From contig JBNGCR010000063.1 in the NCBI GenBank assembly GCA_050045915.1, positions 1 to 26,577 on the forward strand: a stretch of 26,577 bases of DNA, given 5' to 3'. This DNA is from Limnospira sp050045915 (lineage in GTDB: Bacteria; Cyanobacteriota; Cyanobacteriia; Cyanobacteriales; Microcoleaceae). The translations under genes were made by a program, and so were the position numbers. Below are positions 8,588 through 15,787 of the stretch, in pieces. The notes under the pieces are model-generated. The model was not told where the DNA came from, made no database searches, and saw only the letters and a program-made list of their open reading frames with translations. Positions within the stretch are counted from its first letter, which is position 1; each line of letters opens with the position of its first letter.

Positions 8588-8903
8588 CAGTGTTACGTCT
8601 CACCTGTTATTGTAAGGAAATCTCCCCAGTTTGTCTTTCCGACTCCGGCGGTATGGCGCTGCGCGCCGGTAATGGGTAATAGGGAATAGGGAATAAGAGG
8701 CTCGAATCACCCGGTTTGTCTTTCTGACTCCGGCGGTATCAGAAAAAAGATGCGAGAAACAAGATGTGAGAAACCGGGTTTCTACCGGCATCTTTACGCC
8801 CCCCACCCGAAATGTTCATAGAAACCCGGTTTCTATCCCTCTCAATTATCCGCGATCGCACCCAACTGCCATCTATAAAATGCCGGTTTGAATATTGAAA
8901 CCG

Positions 8904-8952
8904 CTTGGGAATCAATTCCCAAGCTAATAGCTAAAATCATCTCAAGATGATT
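8904..8952 (-). repeat. Three-hairpin dispersed repeat, copy 1
   Basis: Three adjacent perfect inverted repeats: CTTGGGAAT / ATTCCCAAG (8904-8923, loop CA), AGCTA / TAGCT (8922-8932), and AATCATCT / AGATGATT (8935-8952, loop CA), followed by GGGGAG. The same three stems occur, reverse-oriented, at 19902-19950. Confidence 0.85.
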
Positions 8953-9190
8953 GGGGAGTTGGCGTAAAAAAAAACGGCTCAAATCTGAATCTACCACATC
9001 CAGATATTTATAGAAACCCGGTTGATGAGTCAAAGCAAATTAGAGAAAAGATGTGAGAAACCGGGTTTCTAGCGGCATCTTTACACCCCCCACCCGAAAT
9101 GTTCATATAAACCCGGTTTCTATCCCTCTCAATTATCCGCGATCGCACCCAACTGCCATCTATAAAATGCCGGTTTGAATATTGAAACCG

Positions 9191-9239
9191 CTTGGGAATC
9201 AATTCCCAAGCTAATAGCTAAAATCATCTCAAGATGATT
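9191..9239 (-). repeat. Three-hairpin dispersed repeat, copy 2
   Basis: Same three stems as copy 1, 287 bp further on, because the element lies inside the tandem-duplicated unit. Confidence 0.85.
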
Positions 9240-9483
9240 GGGGAGTTGGCGTAAAAAAAAACGGCTCAAATCTGAATCTACCACATCCAGATATTTATAG
9301 AAACCCGGTTGATGAGTCAAAGCAAATTAGAGAAAAGATGTGAGAAACCGGGTTTCTAGCGGCATCTTTACACCCCCCACCCGAAATGTTCATATAAACC
9401 CGGTTTCTATCCCTCTCAATTATCCGCGATCGCACCCAACCCCTGAAAATTATCGATGAAACCCGGTGTCTTTTCCGACTTTT

Positions 9484-10614
9484 TTACAACACCCGCTGCA
9501 ACGCCGCCAACAACAGCAGCACATTTTCAGGGCGAGAATTATAACCCATCAAACCGACCCGCCAAACTTTCCCGGCAAGTTCCCCCAAACCGCCACCGAT
9601 TTCGATATTATATTCGAGCAATAATTGACGCGCGATCGCTTTCCCATCCACCCCATCCGGAATGCGAACCGTCGTCAGGGTGGGCAGTCGAAATTCGCGA
9701 TCGACGTGGCAGGTTAAACCCAGATCCTCCAACCCGTTCCAGAATAATTCTGCGGTGCTTTGGTGGCGCTTCCAACTGGCTTCGAGCCCCTCTTCCGCCA
9801 AAATTTTCAACGCTTCCCGGATGCCGTAATTCATGTTGACGGGGGCGGTGTGGTGGTAGACGCGATCGCTCCCCCAATACCGACATAATAACGACATATC
9901 CAAATACCAATTCGTCACCGGAGTGCGGCGTTTATTTAACTTTTCCACCGCCCGAGGACTCATGGTAAAGGGCGAAACTCCCGGCGGACAACCCAACCCT
10001 TTTTGGCTGCAACTGTAGGCTAAATCGACACCCCATTCGTCCAAAAATAGGGGGACACCGCCCAAACTGGTGACAGTATCGAGCAACAACAAACAGTTGA
10101 ATTCCCGACACAATTCTCCCACCCCTTCCAAGGGTTGACGCGCCCCGGTGGAGGTTTCGGCGTGCACCAATGCCAGCACGGCGGGGCGGTGTTCTTCCAA
10201 GCCTTTTCGTAATTCTTCCAAACTGAAGACTTCACCCCAGGGTTTCGTCAGCTTGCGGACGTCGCCGCCGTAGCGTCCCGCCATATCAACGAGGCGGTTT
10301 CCGAAGTAGCCCATCACCCCCACGAGTACCACGTCGCCCGGTTCGACAACGTTGGCGAGGGTGGCTTCCATCGCGGCGCTTCCCGTCCCGCTGACCGGGA
10401 TAGTCATGGCGTTATCCGTCTGCCAAGCATAGCGCAGCAGGTTTTGGACTTGATCCATCAGTTCCAAAAATTTCGGGTCGAGGTGTCCGATGGGGGGCAT
10501 CGCCATCGCCTGCAGGACTCGGGGATGGGCGTTGGAGGGTCCCGGGCCGAGTAGCAGTCGGGGCGGTACGTTCAACTGGGGGGGGATGATGCGGTGGGTG
10601 TCGTTGATGGTCAT
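9484..10614 (-). CDS. Class V aminotransferase: alanine-glyoxylate / serine-glyoxylate aminotransferase type
   Basis: This PLP enzyme (376 residues) is expected to transfer an amino group from alanine or serine to glyoxylate, making glycine in the photorespiratory glycolate pathway of the cytoplasm. It shows LLGPGPSN at 21-28, GHLDP near residue 43, the PLP phosphate-binding SGTGSAAMEA at 75-84, Asp179 (LLLLDTVTSLGG), which contacts the pyridine nitrogen, and the Schiff-base Lys205 in SCSQKGLGCPPG. Homologues in cyanobacteria have long been labelled 'soluble hydrogenase small subunit', a historical misnomer. Length is normal for the family. It is divergent from the small Trp-rich gene, sharing a 94-bp upstream region. 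Amino-donor preference cannot be read from sequence. Confidence 0.93.
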   Translation of the reverse strand: MTINDTHRIIPPQLNVPPRLLLGPGPSNAHPRVLQAMAMPPIGHLDPKFLELMDQVQNLLRYAWQTDNAMTIPVSGTGSAAMEATLANVVEPGDVVLVGVMGYFGNRLVDMAGRYGGDVRKLTKPWGEVFSLEELRKGLEEHRPAVLALVHAETSTGARQPLEGVGELCREFNCLLLLDTVTSLGGVPLFLDEWGVDLAYSCSQKGLGCPPGVSPFTMSPRAVEKLNKRRTPVTNWYLDMSLLCRYWGSDRVYHHTAPVNMNYGIREALKILAEEGLEASWKRHQSTAELFWNGLEDLGLTCHVDREFRLPTLTTVRIPDGVDGKAIARQLLLEYNIEIGGGLGELAGKVWRVGLMGYNSRPENVLLLLAALQRVL

Positions 10615-10708
10615 AAAATCGTTTTGGAACTCAATGCTTGACTACTCACCTATTTTCCCGCGATCGCCGTTCTGGCACAATTAAGAATTGAGAAGATCCA
10701 CAATTGCC

Positions 10709-10948
10709 ATGCCGAAAAAGCAAAAATTCCCCCATCTCGTCGGTTCCAAGTGGACGGCGACTCGAAAAACCTGGGGCTGGCGACATTTCCAGGTTGTCAA
10801 CCGCAAAAATGAGGGCCAGTGGGTGTTCGCCGAACTGGTGGCGTCCTGCGACCCGACGGTTCGCTTTTGGTTAAATGCCAAACAACTCAAAGATCGGAGA
10901 CTTTGGGAACCGGGGTGGCAATCTACTCAGGAACTTGAGGAGATTTAA
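10709..10948 (+). CDS. Small Trp-rich conserved protein (TIGR02450/DUF2389-like)
   Basis: The 79-residue basic protein has five Trp residues. It shows the family pattern: V-G-S-K-W-T-A near the N-terminus, a central HFQV...FAELVA stretch, then FWLNAKQLKDRRLWEPGW. Proteins of this kind are widespread in cyanobacteria and some proteobacteria and have no established function. I chose the ATG at 10709 over an upstream TTG (10688) because MPKKQKF precedes the conserved part without an odd extension; no strong ribosome binding site is visible. It is divergent from the aminotransferase gene. The family assignment is from memory of the motif and no biochemical role is claimed. Confidence 0.8.
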   Translation: MPKKQKFPHLVGSKWTATRKTWGWRHFQVVNRKNEGQWVFAELVASCDPTVRFWLNAKQLKDRRLWEPGWQSTQELEEI

Positions 10949-10957
10949 TGATTTTTG

Positions 10958-10984
10958 AACCACAGAGGCACAGAGGACACAGAG
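10958..10984 (+). repeat. Left terminal inverted repeat of the GxxExxY unit (27 bp)
   Basis: Begins AACCACAGAGGCACAGAGGA and ends CACAGAG. It matches the reverse complement of 11374-11400 at 25 of 27 positions (two G/A differences). It lies just past the 3' end of the GxxExxY gene. Confidence 0.9.
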
Positions 10985-10998
10985 AGAAGAGAGAGGGG

Positions 10999-11373
10999 TT
11001 AATTGTTGAGGAGGCGTTTGATGCCGTTTTTGAGGATGGGGACGTTAAAGTTGATGAGGAGTCCGAGGCGGAGTTTGCAAAGTTTGAGGTAGGTGAGAAG
11101 TTGGGCATCGTGAATGGGTAGGAGTGCATCGACCGCTTTTAATTCGACAATGATGCGCTTTTCAACCAACAAATCTAGGCGATACCCGCACTCTAATTTG
11201 ATGCCTTTATAAACTACGGGTACTGGAATTTGTTCCTCGACTGTCAACCCTCGCTGTCGCAATTCATAAGCCAAACATTTCTCGTAAGCTGATTCAAGCA
11301 ACCCCGGCCCTAACTCCCGATGTACTGTTATTGCAGCCCCAATCACCCGCCCCGATATCTCATTCAACTCCAT
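10999..11373 (-). CDS. GxxExxY family protein (PD-(D/E)XK-like fold)
   Basis: The 124-residue protein carries the family signature G24-L-L-E27-S-A-Y30. Asp67 (YRLDLLV) and Glu77-x-Lys79 (IIVELKA) fit a PD-(D/E)XK nuclease core. Function is unproven for the family, though its fold resembles that of Holliday-junction resolvases and restriction-type nucleases. The gene exactly fills the space between two 27-bp inverted repeats: its ATG directly abuts the right repeat, whose last bases (AACACAGAG) also supply the purine-rich ribosome binding region. Its stop lies 14 bp inside the left repeat. This arrangement suggests a mobile or mobilisable unit. No transposase is present in the window. Confidence 0.9.
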   Translation of the reverse strand: MELNEISGRVIGAAITVHRELGPGLLESAYEKCLAYELRQRGLTVEEQIPVPVVYKGIKLECGYRLDLLVEKRIIVELKAVDALLPIHDAQLLTYLKLCKLRLGLLINFNVPILKNGIKRLLNN

Positions 11374-11400
11374 CTCTGTGTTCTCTGTGTCTCTGTGGTT
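11374..11400 (-). repeat. Right terminal inverted repeat of the GxxExxY unit (27 bp)
   Basis: On the minus strand it reads AACCACAGAGACACAGAGAA then CACAGAG, followed immediately by the ATG of the GxxExxY gene. It pairs with 10958-10984. Bases just outside the two repeats (TTTTTG on the left, TTTATT on the right) do not form a convincing target-site duplication. Confidence 0.9.
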
Positions 11401-11426
11401 TTTATTCTATCTTATCATCAAATAAA

Positions 11427-12083
11427 ATGGATTACAACTATATCAAACAAGCGATCGCACAATTAGAAACCACCACTAACCAACTAAAGGACTGGGTGGA
11501 AACGGTTCCCCCAGAACGGGCAAAAATTCACCGGGTTCGGGAGATGCAAGCCGCAATTCGGGAGGCTTTGGCGGGTCTGGAAGCGGCGATTGCACCCCCG
11601 AATTTGGAACATTTGCCGCCGGATGTGTTAGAACGGGCGGAGGCGTCGGGAATTCCTCTGGGCGATATTGAAGTGCAGGTGGCGATCGCATCTCACGACC
11701 TGTCTCAGGTGATGGGAATTCTCACGGAAATTGAAAATCGGGCGGAAAGTATTCGCCGGCCGCGGGAATATTTTCTGGTTCGGTTGCCGGATATGCCGGT
11801 GGAACGGTTGGGATCGCGGCTTCCGGTGTACACGGCGGCGGATTTTCAACAGTCGGAAGAACCGCTACCGAAGGAAGTTCGCGATCGCCTAAAAGCCAAA
11901 TACGGACTCGATCGCCTGACGGGGAAATCCCCGCGATCGCGATCGACGCTATTTGAGAAAATTAAACAGGCGAAACAAACTCTGGAACGTCCCGAAACTC
12001 CTAACCCGCGATCGGATAAAATAGAAACCTCGCCGACAGTTGAAGCCCACAACTGGGAACTGGATGAGGACATTCCATTTTAA
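11427..12083 (+). CDS. Unknown protein with an SSB-like acidic C-terminal tip
   Basis: I do not recognise this 218-residue protein. The N-terminal half is helical and charged (residues 1-55, possible coiled coil); a compact middle part includes PREYFLVRLPDMP at 112-124; the C-terminal ~65 residues are polar and probably disordered (Ser/Pro/Arg/Lys). The protein ends ELDEDIPF, closely matching the bacterial SSB C-terminal tip (DDDIPF), which recruits DNA-repair and replication enzymes. The rest does not look like an SSB OB-fold. I chose the ATG at 11427; an upstream in-frame ATG would read through the inverted repeat and the GxxExxY start. It is 24 bp upstream of a small acidic gene, probably one operon. 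A DNA-metabolism role is inference only. Confidence 0.8.
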   Translation: MDYNYIKQAIAQLETTTNQLKDWVETVPPERAKIHRVREMQAAIREALAGLEAAIAPPNLEHLPPDVLERAEASGIPLGDIEVQVAIASHDLSQVMGILTEIENRAESIRRPREYFLVRLPDMPVERLGSRLPVYTAADFQQSEEPLPKEVRDRLKAKYGLDRLTGKSPRSRSTLFEKIKQAKQTLERPETPNPRSDKIETSPTVEAHNWELDEDIPF

Positions 12084-12107
12084 TTGAATTGTAAAGGAGA
12101 ATCATTG

Positions 12108-12338
12108 ATGGCTAATACCGAAAAGACACCGGAAAATCCAAATGAAAAAAATCAATCTCTAGATGAAGTGAGTGTCGGTTTGGATGCGGGAAACTTGCCC
12201 CCCAAACAGGCGGGACTTTCCCAAGACAAACTCGACCAAGTTGCCGCCGAAATTAACGCCAATTTAGATCGGACTCAAGAAACTTGGGAGCAAGAACAAA
12301 ATTGGACGGATAACAAATCCACGGGACGCTTAACATAA
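12108..12338 (+). CDS. Small acidic hypothetical protein
   Basis: The product has 76 residues and is hydrophilic and acidic, with many Asn, Gln, Glu and Asp, no transmembrane segment and no motif I recognise. A central segment (roughly 40-65, DKLDQVAAEINANLDRTQET) looks helical. The ATG at 12108 is preceded by AAGGAGA at 7 bases, a good ribosome binding site, which argues for a real gene. It follows the SSB-tip protein by 24 bp and is probably translated from the same mRNA, so a shared role is plausible but unproven. Confidence 0.7.
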   Translation: MANTEKTPENPNEKNQSLDEVSVGLDAGNLPPKQAGLSQDKLDQVAAEINANLDRTQETWEQEQNWTDNKSTGRLT

Positions 12339-12765
12339 AACTCGGTCAACAAGGAAGACTTGAAAAACAATTCTCCCCCCTTATGAAGGGGGGCTGGGGG
12401 GGATCTCCACTTTGAACGAGGATCAAGATCCCCCTAAATCCCCCTTAAAAAGGGGGACTTTGAATTGATGATCCCGGCTCAGGAAGACTTGAAAAACAAT
12501 TCTCCCCCCTTATGAAGGGGGGCTGGGGGGGATCTNNNNNNNNNNNNNNNNNNNNNNNNNNNNNNNNNNNNNNNNNNNNNNNNNNNNNNNNNNNNNNNNN
12601 NNNNNNNNNNNNNNNNNNNNNNNNNNNNNNNNNNNAGGAAGACTTGAAAAACAATTCTCCCCCCTTATGAAGGGGGGCTGGGGGGGATCTCCACTTTGAA
12701 CGAGGATCAAGATCCCCCTAAATCCCCCTTAAAAAGGGGGACTTTGAATTCATTCAGTGTTCCCC
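12339..12765. repeat. 129-bp tandem hairpin repeat region with assembly gap
   Basis: No gene is present. A 129-bp unit (12352-12480) starts again at 12481, is broken by 100 Ns (12536-12635), and reappears at 12636-12750. Each unit carries two strong hairpins: CCCCCCTT / AAGGGGGG with a 3-base loop (12375-12393 in unit 1) and CCCCCTT / AAGGGGG with loop AAA (12440-12456). Similar AAGGGGGA-type repeats are familiar from many cyanobacterial genomes. The true copy number is unknown because the gap falls inside the array. Confidence 0.85.
12536..12635. other. Scaffold gap of 100 N
   Basis: Exactly 100 undetermined bases, a conventional placeholder length, inside the 129-bp tandem repeat. Real length is unknown; the assembly probably collapsed the array here. 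Confidence 0.99.
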
Positions 12766-13467
12766 TCACAATTGCTCGGGATCGATGCCCAATTCTCGCA
12801 ACTTTGCAGCCATTTTTTCTTTCTGTTGTCGTTCAATATCTAACTGTTGTTGTGCGTTTTCCGCCGCTTCCTCCGGAGTCGGAACGAGTTGACCCTCGGG
12901 GGTAAAAAAGCGCAGTTTTTCGTTTTCCACACCTAAGAAAAGTTGCATTTGTTCGCTCCACAGGTGTCCCCGTTCGTTGGGTGCGATCGCTTCATAAGTG
13001 CCTCCCACCAACAGGAAGCCTTGAAACTCCAGGGTGTGGGGAGAAAACCAGAAATATTCGGGGGTTCGGAAAACGTCTTGATAGATGCGTTTTTTCACGC
13101 CGCGATCGGTTGTTGCGGTCGAATCCGATAATAATTCGACGATGACATTGGGATACTTACCATCTTCCTGCCACACCACCCAACTTTTTCGCGGTTTCCG
13201 TTCCGTATCCCGTACCAAGAAGAAATCCGGACCTCGGAAATATTCGGACTTTTTCTGGTTGGGACTGTAGTAAATCGTCAGGTTTCCGGCGGCAAAATAA
13301 TCCTGGCGATCTTTCCAAAGCCATTCCAGACATTTTAATAGAAGGATAATTTGTTGAAGGTGTAGATAGCTTTCCAATGGCGGCTCCTGACTTTCTATAT
13401 CTCCGGGGGGAAACTCAATTTCCTCGATGGTCGATCGCATTTCTTCCAAATCTTGTGCCAGAGTCAT
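12766..13467 (-). CDS. Uma2 family protein (predicted PD-(D/E)XK nuclease), copy 1
   Basis: The 233-residue protein has the Uma2/DUF820 pattern: G-P-D at 79-81 (FRGPDFFLV), PNVIVELLSDST at 106-117 with Glu111, then GVKKRIYQ and a late EYFWFSP strand. This family is hugely expanded in cyanobacteria; the fold is that of restriction-type endonucleases, but cellular function is not established. The C-terminal ~40 residues are a charged coiled-coil (EEAAENAQQQLDIERQQKEK) ending GIDPEQL. I chose the ATG at 13467 because GGAGGAAAG precedes it directly; the upstream frame is open but lacks such a signal. It is 48 bp downstream of a close paralogue on the same strand. Confidence 0.9.
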   Translation of the reverse strand: MTLAQDLEEMRSTIEEIEFPPGDIESQEPPLESYLHLQQIILLLKCLEWLWKDRQDYFAAGNLTIYYSPNQKKSEYFRGPDFFLVRDTERKPRKSWVVWQEDGKYPNVIVELLSDSTATTDRGVKKRIYQDVFRTPEYFWFSPHTLEFQGFLLVGGTYEAIAPNERGHLWSEQMQLFLGVENEKLRFFTPEGQLVPTPEEAAENAQQQLDIERQQKEKMAAKLRELGIDPEQL

Positions 13468-13515
13468 TCTTTCCTCCGATTTGATAATTGGATGTTCATT
13501 CAACTCTATGGAAAA

Positions 13516-14175
13516 TCACAATTGCTCGGGATCGATTCCCAATTCGCGCAACTTTGCTGCCATTTTTTCATTGGCTTCCTCCGGAGTCGGAACGAGTTGC
13601 CCTTCGGGGGTGAAAAATCGCAGTTGTTCGTTTTCCACACCTAAAAATAGTTGCATTTCTTCGCTCCACAACCATCCCCGTTCATTGGGTTGCATCGCTT
13701 CATAGGTTCCGCGAGTTAAAGCAAATCCTTTAAACTCCAGGGTGTGGGGAGAAAACCAGAAATATTCCGGAGTTCGGAAAACGTCTTGATAGATGCGTTT
13801 TTTCACGCCGCGATCGGTTTTTGCAGTCGAATCCGATAATAATTCGACGATGACATTGGGATACTTGCCATCTTCCTGCCACACCACCCAACTTTTTCGC
13901 GGTTTCCGTTCCGTATCCCGTACCAAGAAGAAATCCGGACCTCGGAAATATTCGGACTTTTTCTGGTTGGGACTGTAGTAAATCGTCAGGTTTCCAAAAG
14001 CGTAGAAGTCCTGGCGATCGCGCCAGATATATTCTAACATTTGGATGAGCAACATAATTTGTCGAAAATGTAGTTCGCTTTCCAATGGCGGCTCCTGACT
14101 TTCTATATCTCCGGGGGGAAATTCAATTCCCTCGATGGTCGATCGCATTTCTTCTATATCTTTTGCTAGAGTCAT
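13516..14175 (-). CDS. Uma2 family protein (predicted PD-(D/E)XK nuclease), copy 2
   Basis: The 219-residue tandem paralogue of the next gene has the same GPD (79-81), VELLSDST (110-117) and GVKKRIYQ motifs. It differs mainly in the helical segment after residue 33 and lacks 14 residues of the C-terminal coiled coil (NAQQQLDIERQQKE). The central ~130 bp around the catalytic core (13860-13990) is identical to the corresponding part of copy 1 (about 13150-13280), while flanks differ, as expected from gene conversion or very recent duplication. Of two adjacent ATGs, the one at 14175 has GGAGG at 5 bases and is preferred. No partner protein or clear regulator is visible. Confidence 0.9.
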   Translation of the reverse strand: MTLAKDIEEMRSTIEGIEFPPGDIESQEPPLESELHFRQIMLLIQMLEYIWRDRQDFYAFGNLTIYYSPNQKKSEYFRGPDFFLVRDTERKPRKSWVVWQEDGKYPNVIVELLSDSTAKTDRGVKKRIYQDVFRTPEYFWFSPHTLEFKGFALTRGTYEAMQPNERGWLWSEEMQLFLGVENEQLRFFTPEGQLVPTPEEANEKMAAKLRELGIDPEQL

Positions 14176-14234
14176 CATTGCCTCCAATGTAATAGAGCAT
14201 TTTAAAGTGAGACATGAAAATTCGATCCGCTCAA

Positions 14235-14262
14235 AGCCCCCAGAATTGGGGGTTTGGGGGCT
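14235..14262. repeat. GC-rich hairpin repeat between the methyltransferase and Uma2 genes
   Basis: AGCCCCC (14235-14241) pairs with GGGGGCT (14256-14262); the inner CCCCC can alternatively pair with GGGGG at 14248-14252. It sits in the 137-bp gap between the methyltransferase stop and the Uma2 start and resembles a dispersed palindromic repeat common in filamentous cyanobacteria. It may attenuate read-through, but there is no T-run typical of a terminator. Confidence 0.6.
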
Positions 14263-14312
14263 AGACAATTTACCAATGGTTTCCGATTGCTATATGTTCA
14301 TTATAGTTGAAT

Positions 14313-15620
14313 TTATTCTCGCCTTCGTTTGTGAAGTCTATCGGCGCGATCGCGGCTCCGAATCGGCACTTCAATTTTCCAATATTTCGATGCTTCAGCC
14401 ATATTCATTTTTAATAACTTTTGAGAACCCAAATCAATGACACCTTCCGGACGCCGGGGGGTGATTCCCATTGTATCGAGAAGGGAGGATGCGATCGCAC
14501 GCGCCAACAATGGGGGAACCGCATTTCCGATCTGGCGGGCACCGTGCCATTTGGTTTCGTGGAATCGGAACCAGTCGGGGAAACTGTGTAAACGCGCCAT
14601 TTCTCGGACTGTGATACAGCGGGGATAAGCGTAGTGGATGGGACGGGGACTGGTAAACGCGCCCCTGGCGGAATCCGTCCCGGCTCTCAAAGTATTGGAA
14701 ACGCCGTCGGGGGGGAGTTTAAAAAATCGGGAAATCGGTTCTGTTTTACCCGGTTCTGTTTCGTCAAAACGCCGTCGGGAAGTATCAGTATGATTGCTTC
14801 TGAGGCTGGAAGTGAGCAGCCGGGAATTAAAATTTCTTTGATAACCGTAACCCCAGGCATCATCGCTCAAGCAGCGCATCAATTCGGCGTATTGACTCGG
14901 CTTTCCCCATTTTCCAGTTGCGACAGAATCTTTTTTTATCAAACTCTTGAATTTGTCAATATTCGGGAGATCGTCCAATGCGTTCCGGCAATTTGGACTG
15001 TCCGGCAATTCTTCTTGTTTCCCTCTTTTACTTCCCGCCGGACGGGTGATGGGTTGGGGATATTCAGGAATTGGTAAACCCTGACGCGCACCGAGTAGAA
15101 TCAGGCGTTCTCGGTTTTGGGGGACGCCAAAATTTGCCGCATTTAAAACCCGCCACGGTTGGGCGACTTGGTATCCGTTCGATTCAAACGTCTCGATCAG
15201 TTCGTCCAAAAATTTTCGATGCTTTCCGACTGTCAACCCTTTGACATTTTCAAATACAAAATAATCGGTTTCCAGTTCGGTGACGAGTCGCACGAAGTCG
15301 CGCACCAAGGCGTTTCGCGGATCGTCGAGAATGCGCTGTCCGATCAGGGAAAATCCCTGGCAGGGGGCACCGCCGAAAACGACATCAATTGAGCGATCGC
15401 CGATTCCGGAAATTTTGCGGATTTCATCTCCGGAAATGTCGGACACCGATCGCGGCAAAATGGCACAGTCGGGAAAGTTATAATAATGTACCGCAGCATG
15501 GATCGGATCGACTTCCACCGCCGCCACGACATCGAATCCCGCCTGTTCAAACCCCAGGCTGAATCCCCCCGCACCTGCGAACAGATCGATACCGATGGGA
15601 CGAGTGGTTGGGTGAGACAT
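14313..15620 (-). CDS. DNA (cytosine-5) methyltransferase, orphan
   Basis: The 435-residue enzyme transfers a methyl group from S-adenosylmethionine to C5 of cytosine in a specific DNA sequence. The canonical motifs are in order: motif I DLFAGAGGFSLGF (12-24), motif IV GGAPCQGFS with catalytic Cys87, motif VI FENV (123-126), motif VIII QNRERLIL (168-175), a target-recognition region (about 200-330), motif IX around VREMARLHSFP (338-348) and motif X QIGNAVPPLLA (363-373). I chose the ATG at 15620, giving SHPTTRPIGIDLFAGAG at the N-terminus; the longer upstream frame lacks support. No cognate endonuclease is recognisable. Overall similarity in memory to the Synechocystis CGATCG methylase (M.Ssp6803I type) suggests it targets the HIP1 core, but this is inference. 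Confidence 0.94.
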   Translation of the reverse strand: MSHPTTRPIGIDLFAGAGGFSLGFEQAGFDVVAAVEVDPIHAAVHYYNFPDCAILPRSVSDISGDEIRKISGIGDRSIDVVFGGAPCQGFSLIGQRILDDPRNALVRDFVRLVTELETDYFVFENVKGLTVGKHRKFLDELIETFESNGYQVAQPWRVLNAANFGVPQNRERLILLGARQGLPIPEYPQPITRPAGSKRGKQEELPDSPNCRNALDDLPNIDKFKSLIKKDSVATGKWGKPSQYAELMRCLSDDAWGYGYQRNFNSRLLTSSLRSNHTDTSRRRFDETEPGKTEPISRFFKLPPDGVSNTLRAGTDSARGAFTSPRPIHYAYPRCITVREMARLHSFPDWFRFHETKWHGARQIGNAVPPLLARAIASSLLDTMGITPRRPEGVIDLGSQKLLKMNMAEASKYWKIEVPIRSRDRADRLHKRRRE

Positions 15621-15787
15621 TGTTGATCGAAGTGAAACGGTATACGAACGGCTTGAACACCTATTCAACATATGATACGCGATCGCCGAGCGTCTCCGCA
15701 GCAGAATCGCACCGGAACCCCCGGGGCCACTTTCCACCGTCGGAGTAATGGCGGCGAAAACCTGACAATATACACCATTTTCGCGCC

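Larger units (their letters stand above)
8761..9440. repeat. 287-bp tandem duplication with a third partial copy
   Basis: Unit 1 spans about 8761-9047, unit 2 about 9048-9334, and a partial unit of ~106 bp runs to 9440, where the match stops just after GCGATCGCACCCAAC. The period is exactly 287 bp at every landmark I checked. Units 2 and 3 share variants that differ from unit 1 (TAGCGG for TACCGG, TTTACACC for TTTACGCC, CATATAAA for CATAGAAA). So a ~106-bp segment flanks two copies of the rest, as expected from unequal exchange or slippage between direct repeats. Confidence 0.92.
8568..9483. repeat. Gene-free 0.9-kb repeat region between gloA and the aminotransferase
   Basis: I see no credible gene here. 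The region holds, in order: an imperfect 30-bp direct repeat (8625-8654 and 8710-8739, about 28 matching positions, built around TTTGTCTTTC and GACTCCGGCGGTAT); four degenerate heptamers of the AATAGGG type (8671-8698); then the 287-bp tandem repeat described separately. Copies of the 15-bp near-palindrome AGAAACC(C/G)GGTTTCT recur throughout (for example 8769-8783 and 8820-8834). Two identical short open frames inside the tandem repeat are by-products of the repetition. Confidence 0.8.

Noticed and set aside
8600..8806. 68-residue minus-strand open frame upstream of gloA
   Set aside because: It runs through the 30-bp direct repeat and heptamer repeats, with no recognisable product.
8842..9033. 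63-residue minus-strand open frame, repeated identically at 9129-9320
   Set aside because: It is entirely inside the 287-bp tandem repeat and crosses the three-hairpin element; identity between copies is explained by the duplication and there is no ribosome binding site.
8761..9440. CRISPR array
   Set aside because: The repeat is 287 bp long with no short repeat-spacer alternation; no cas genes are near.
10951..11407. Target-site duplication around the GxxExxY unit
   Set aside because: Flanking bases (TTTTTG and TTTATT) are only generally T-rich and do not form a convincing direct repeat.
12766..15620. Restriction-modification system formed by the methyltransferase and Uma2 nucleases
   Set aside because: Uma2 genes are numerous and scattered in cyanobacteria and are not established restriction partners; a 137-bp hairpin-containing gap separates them from the methyltransferase.
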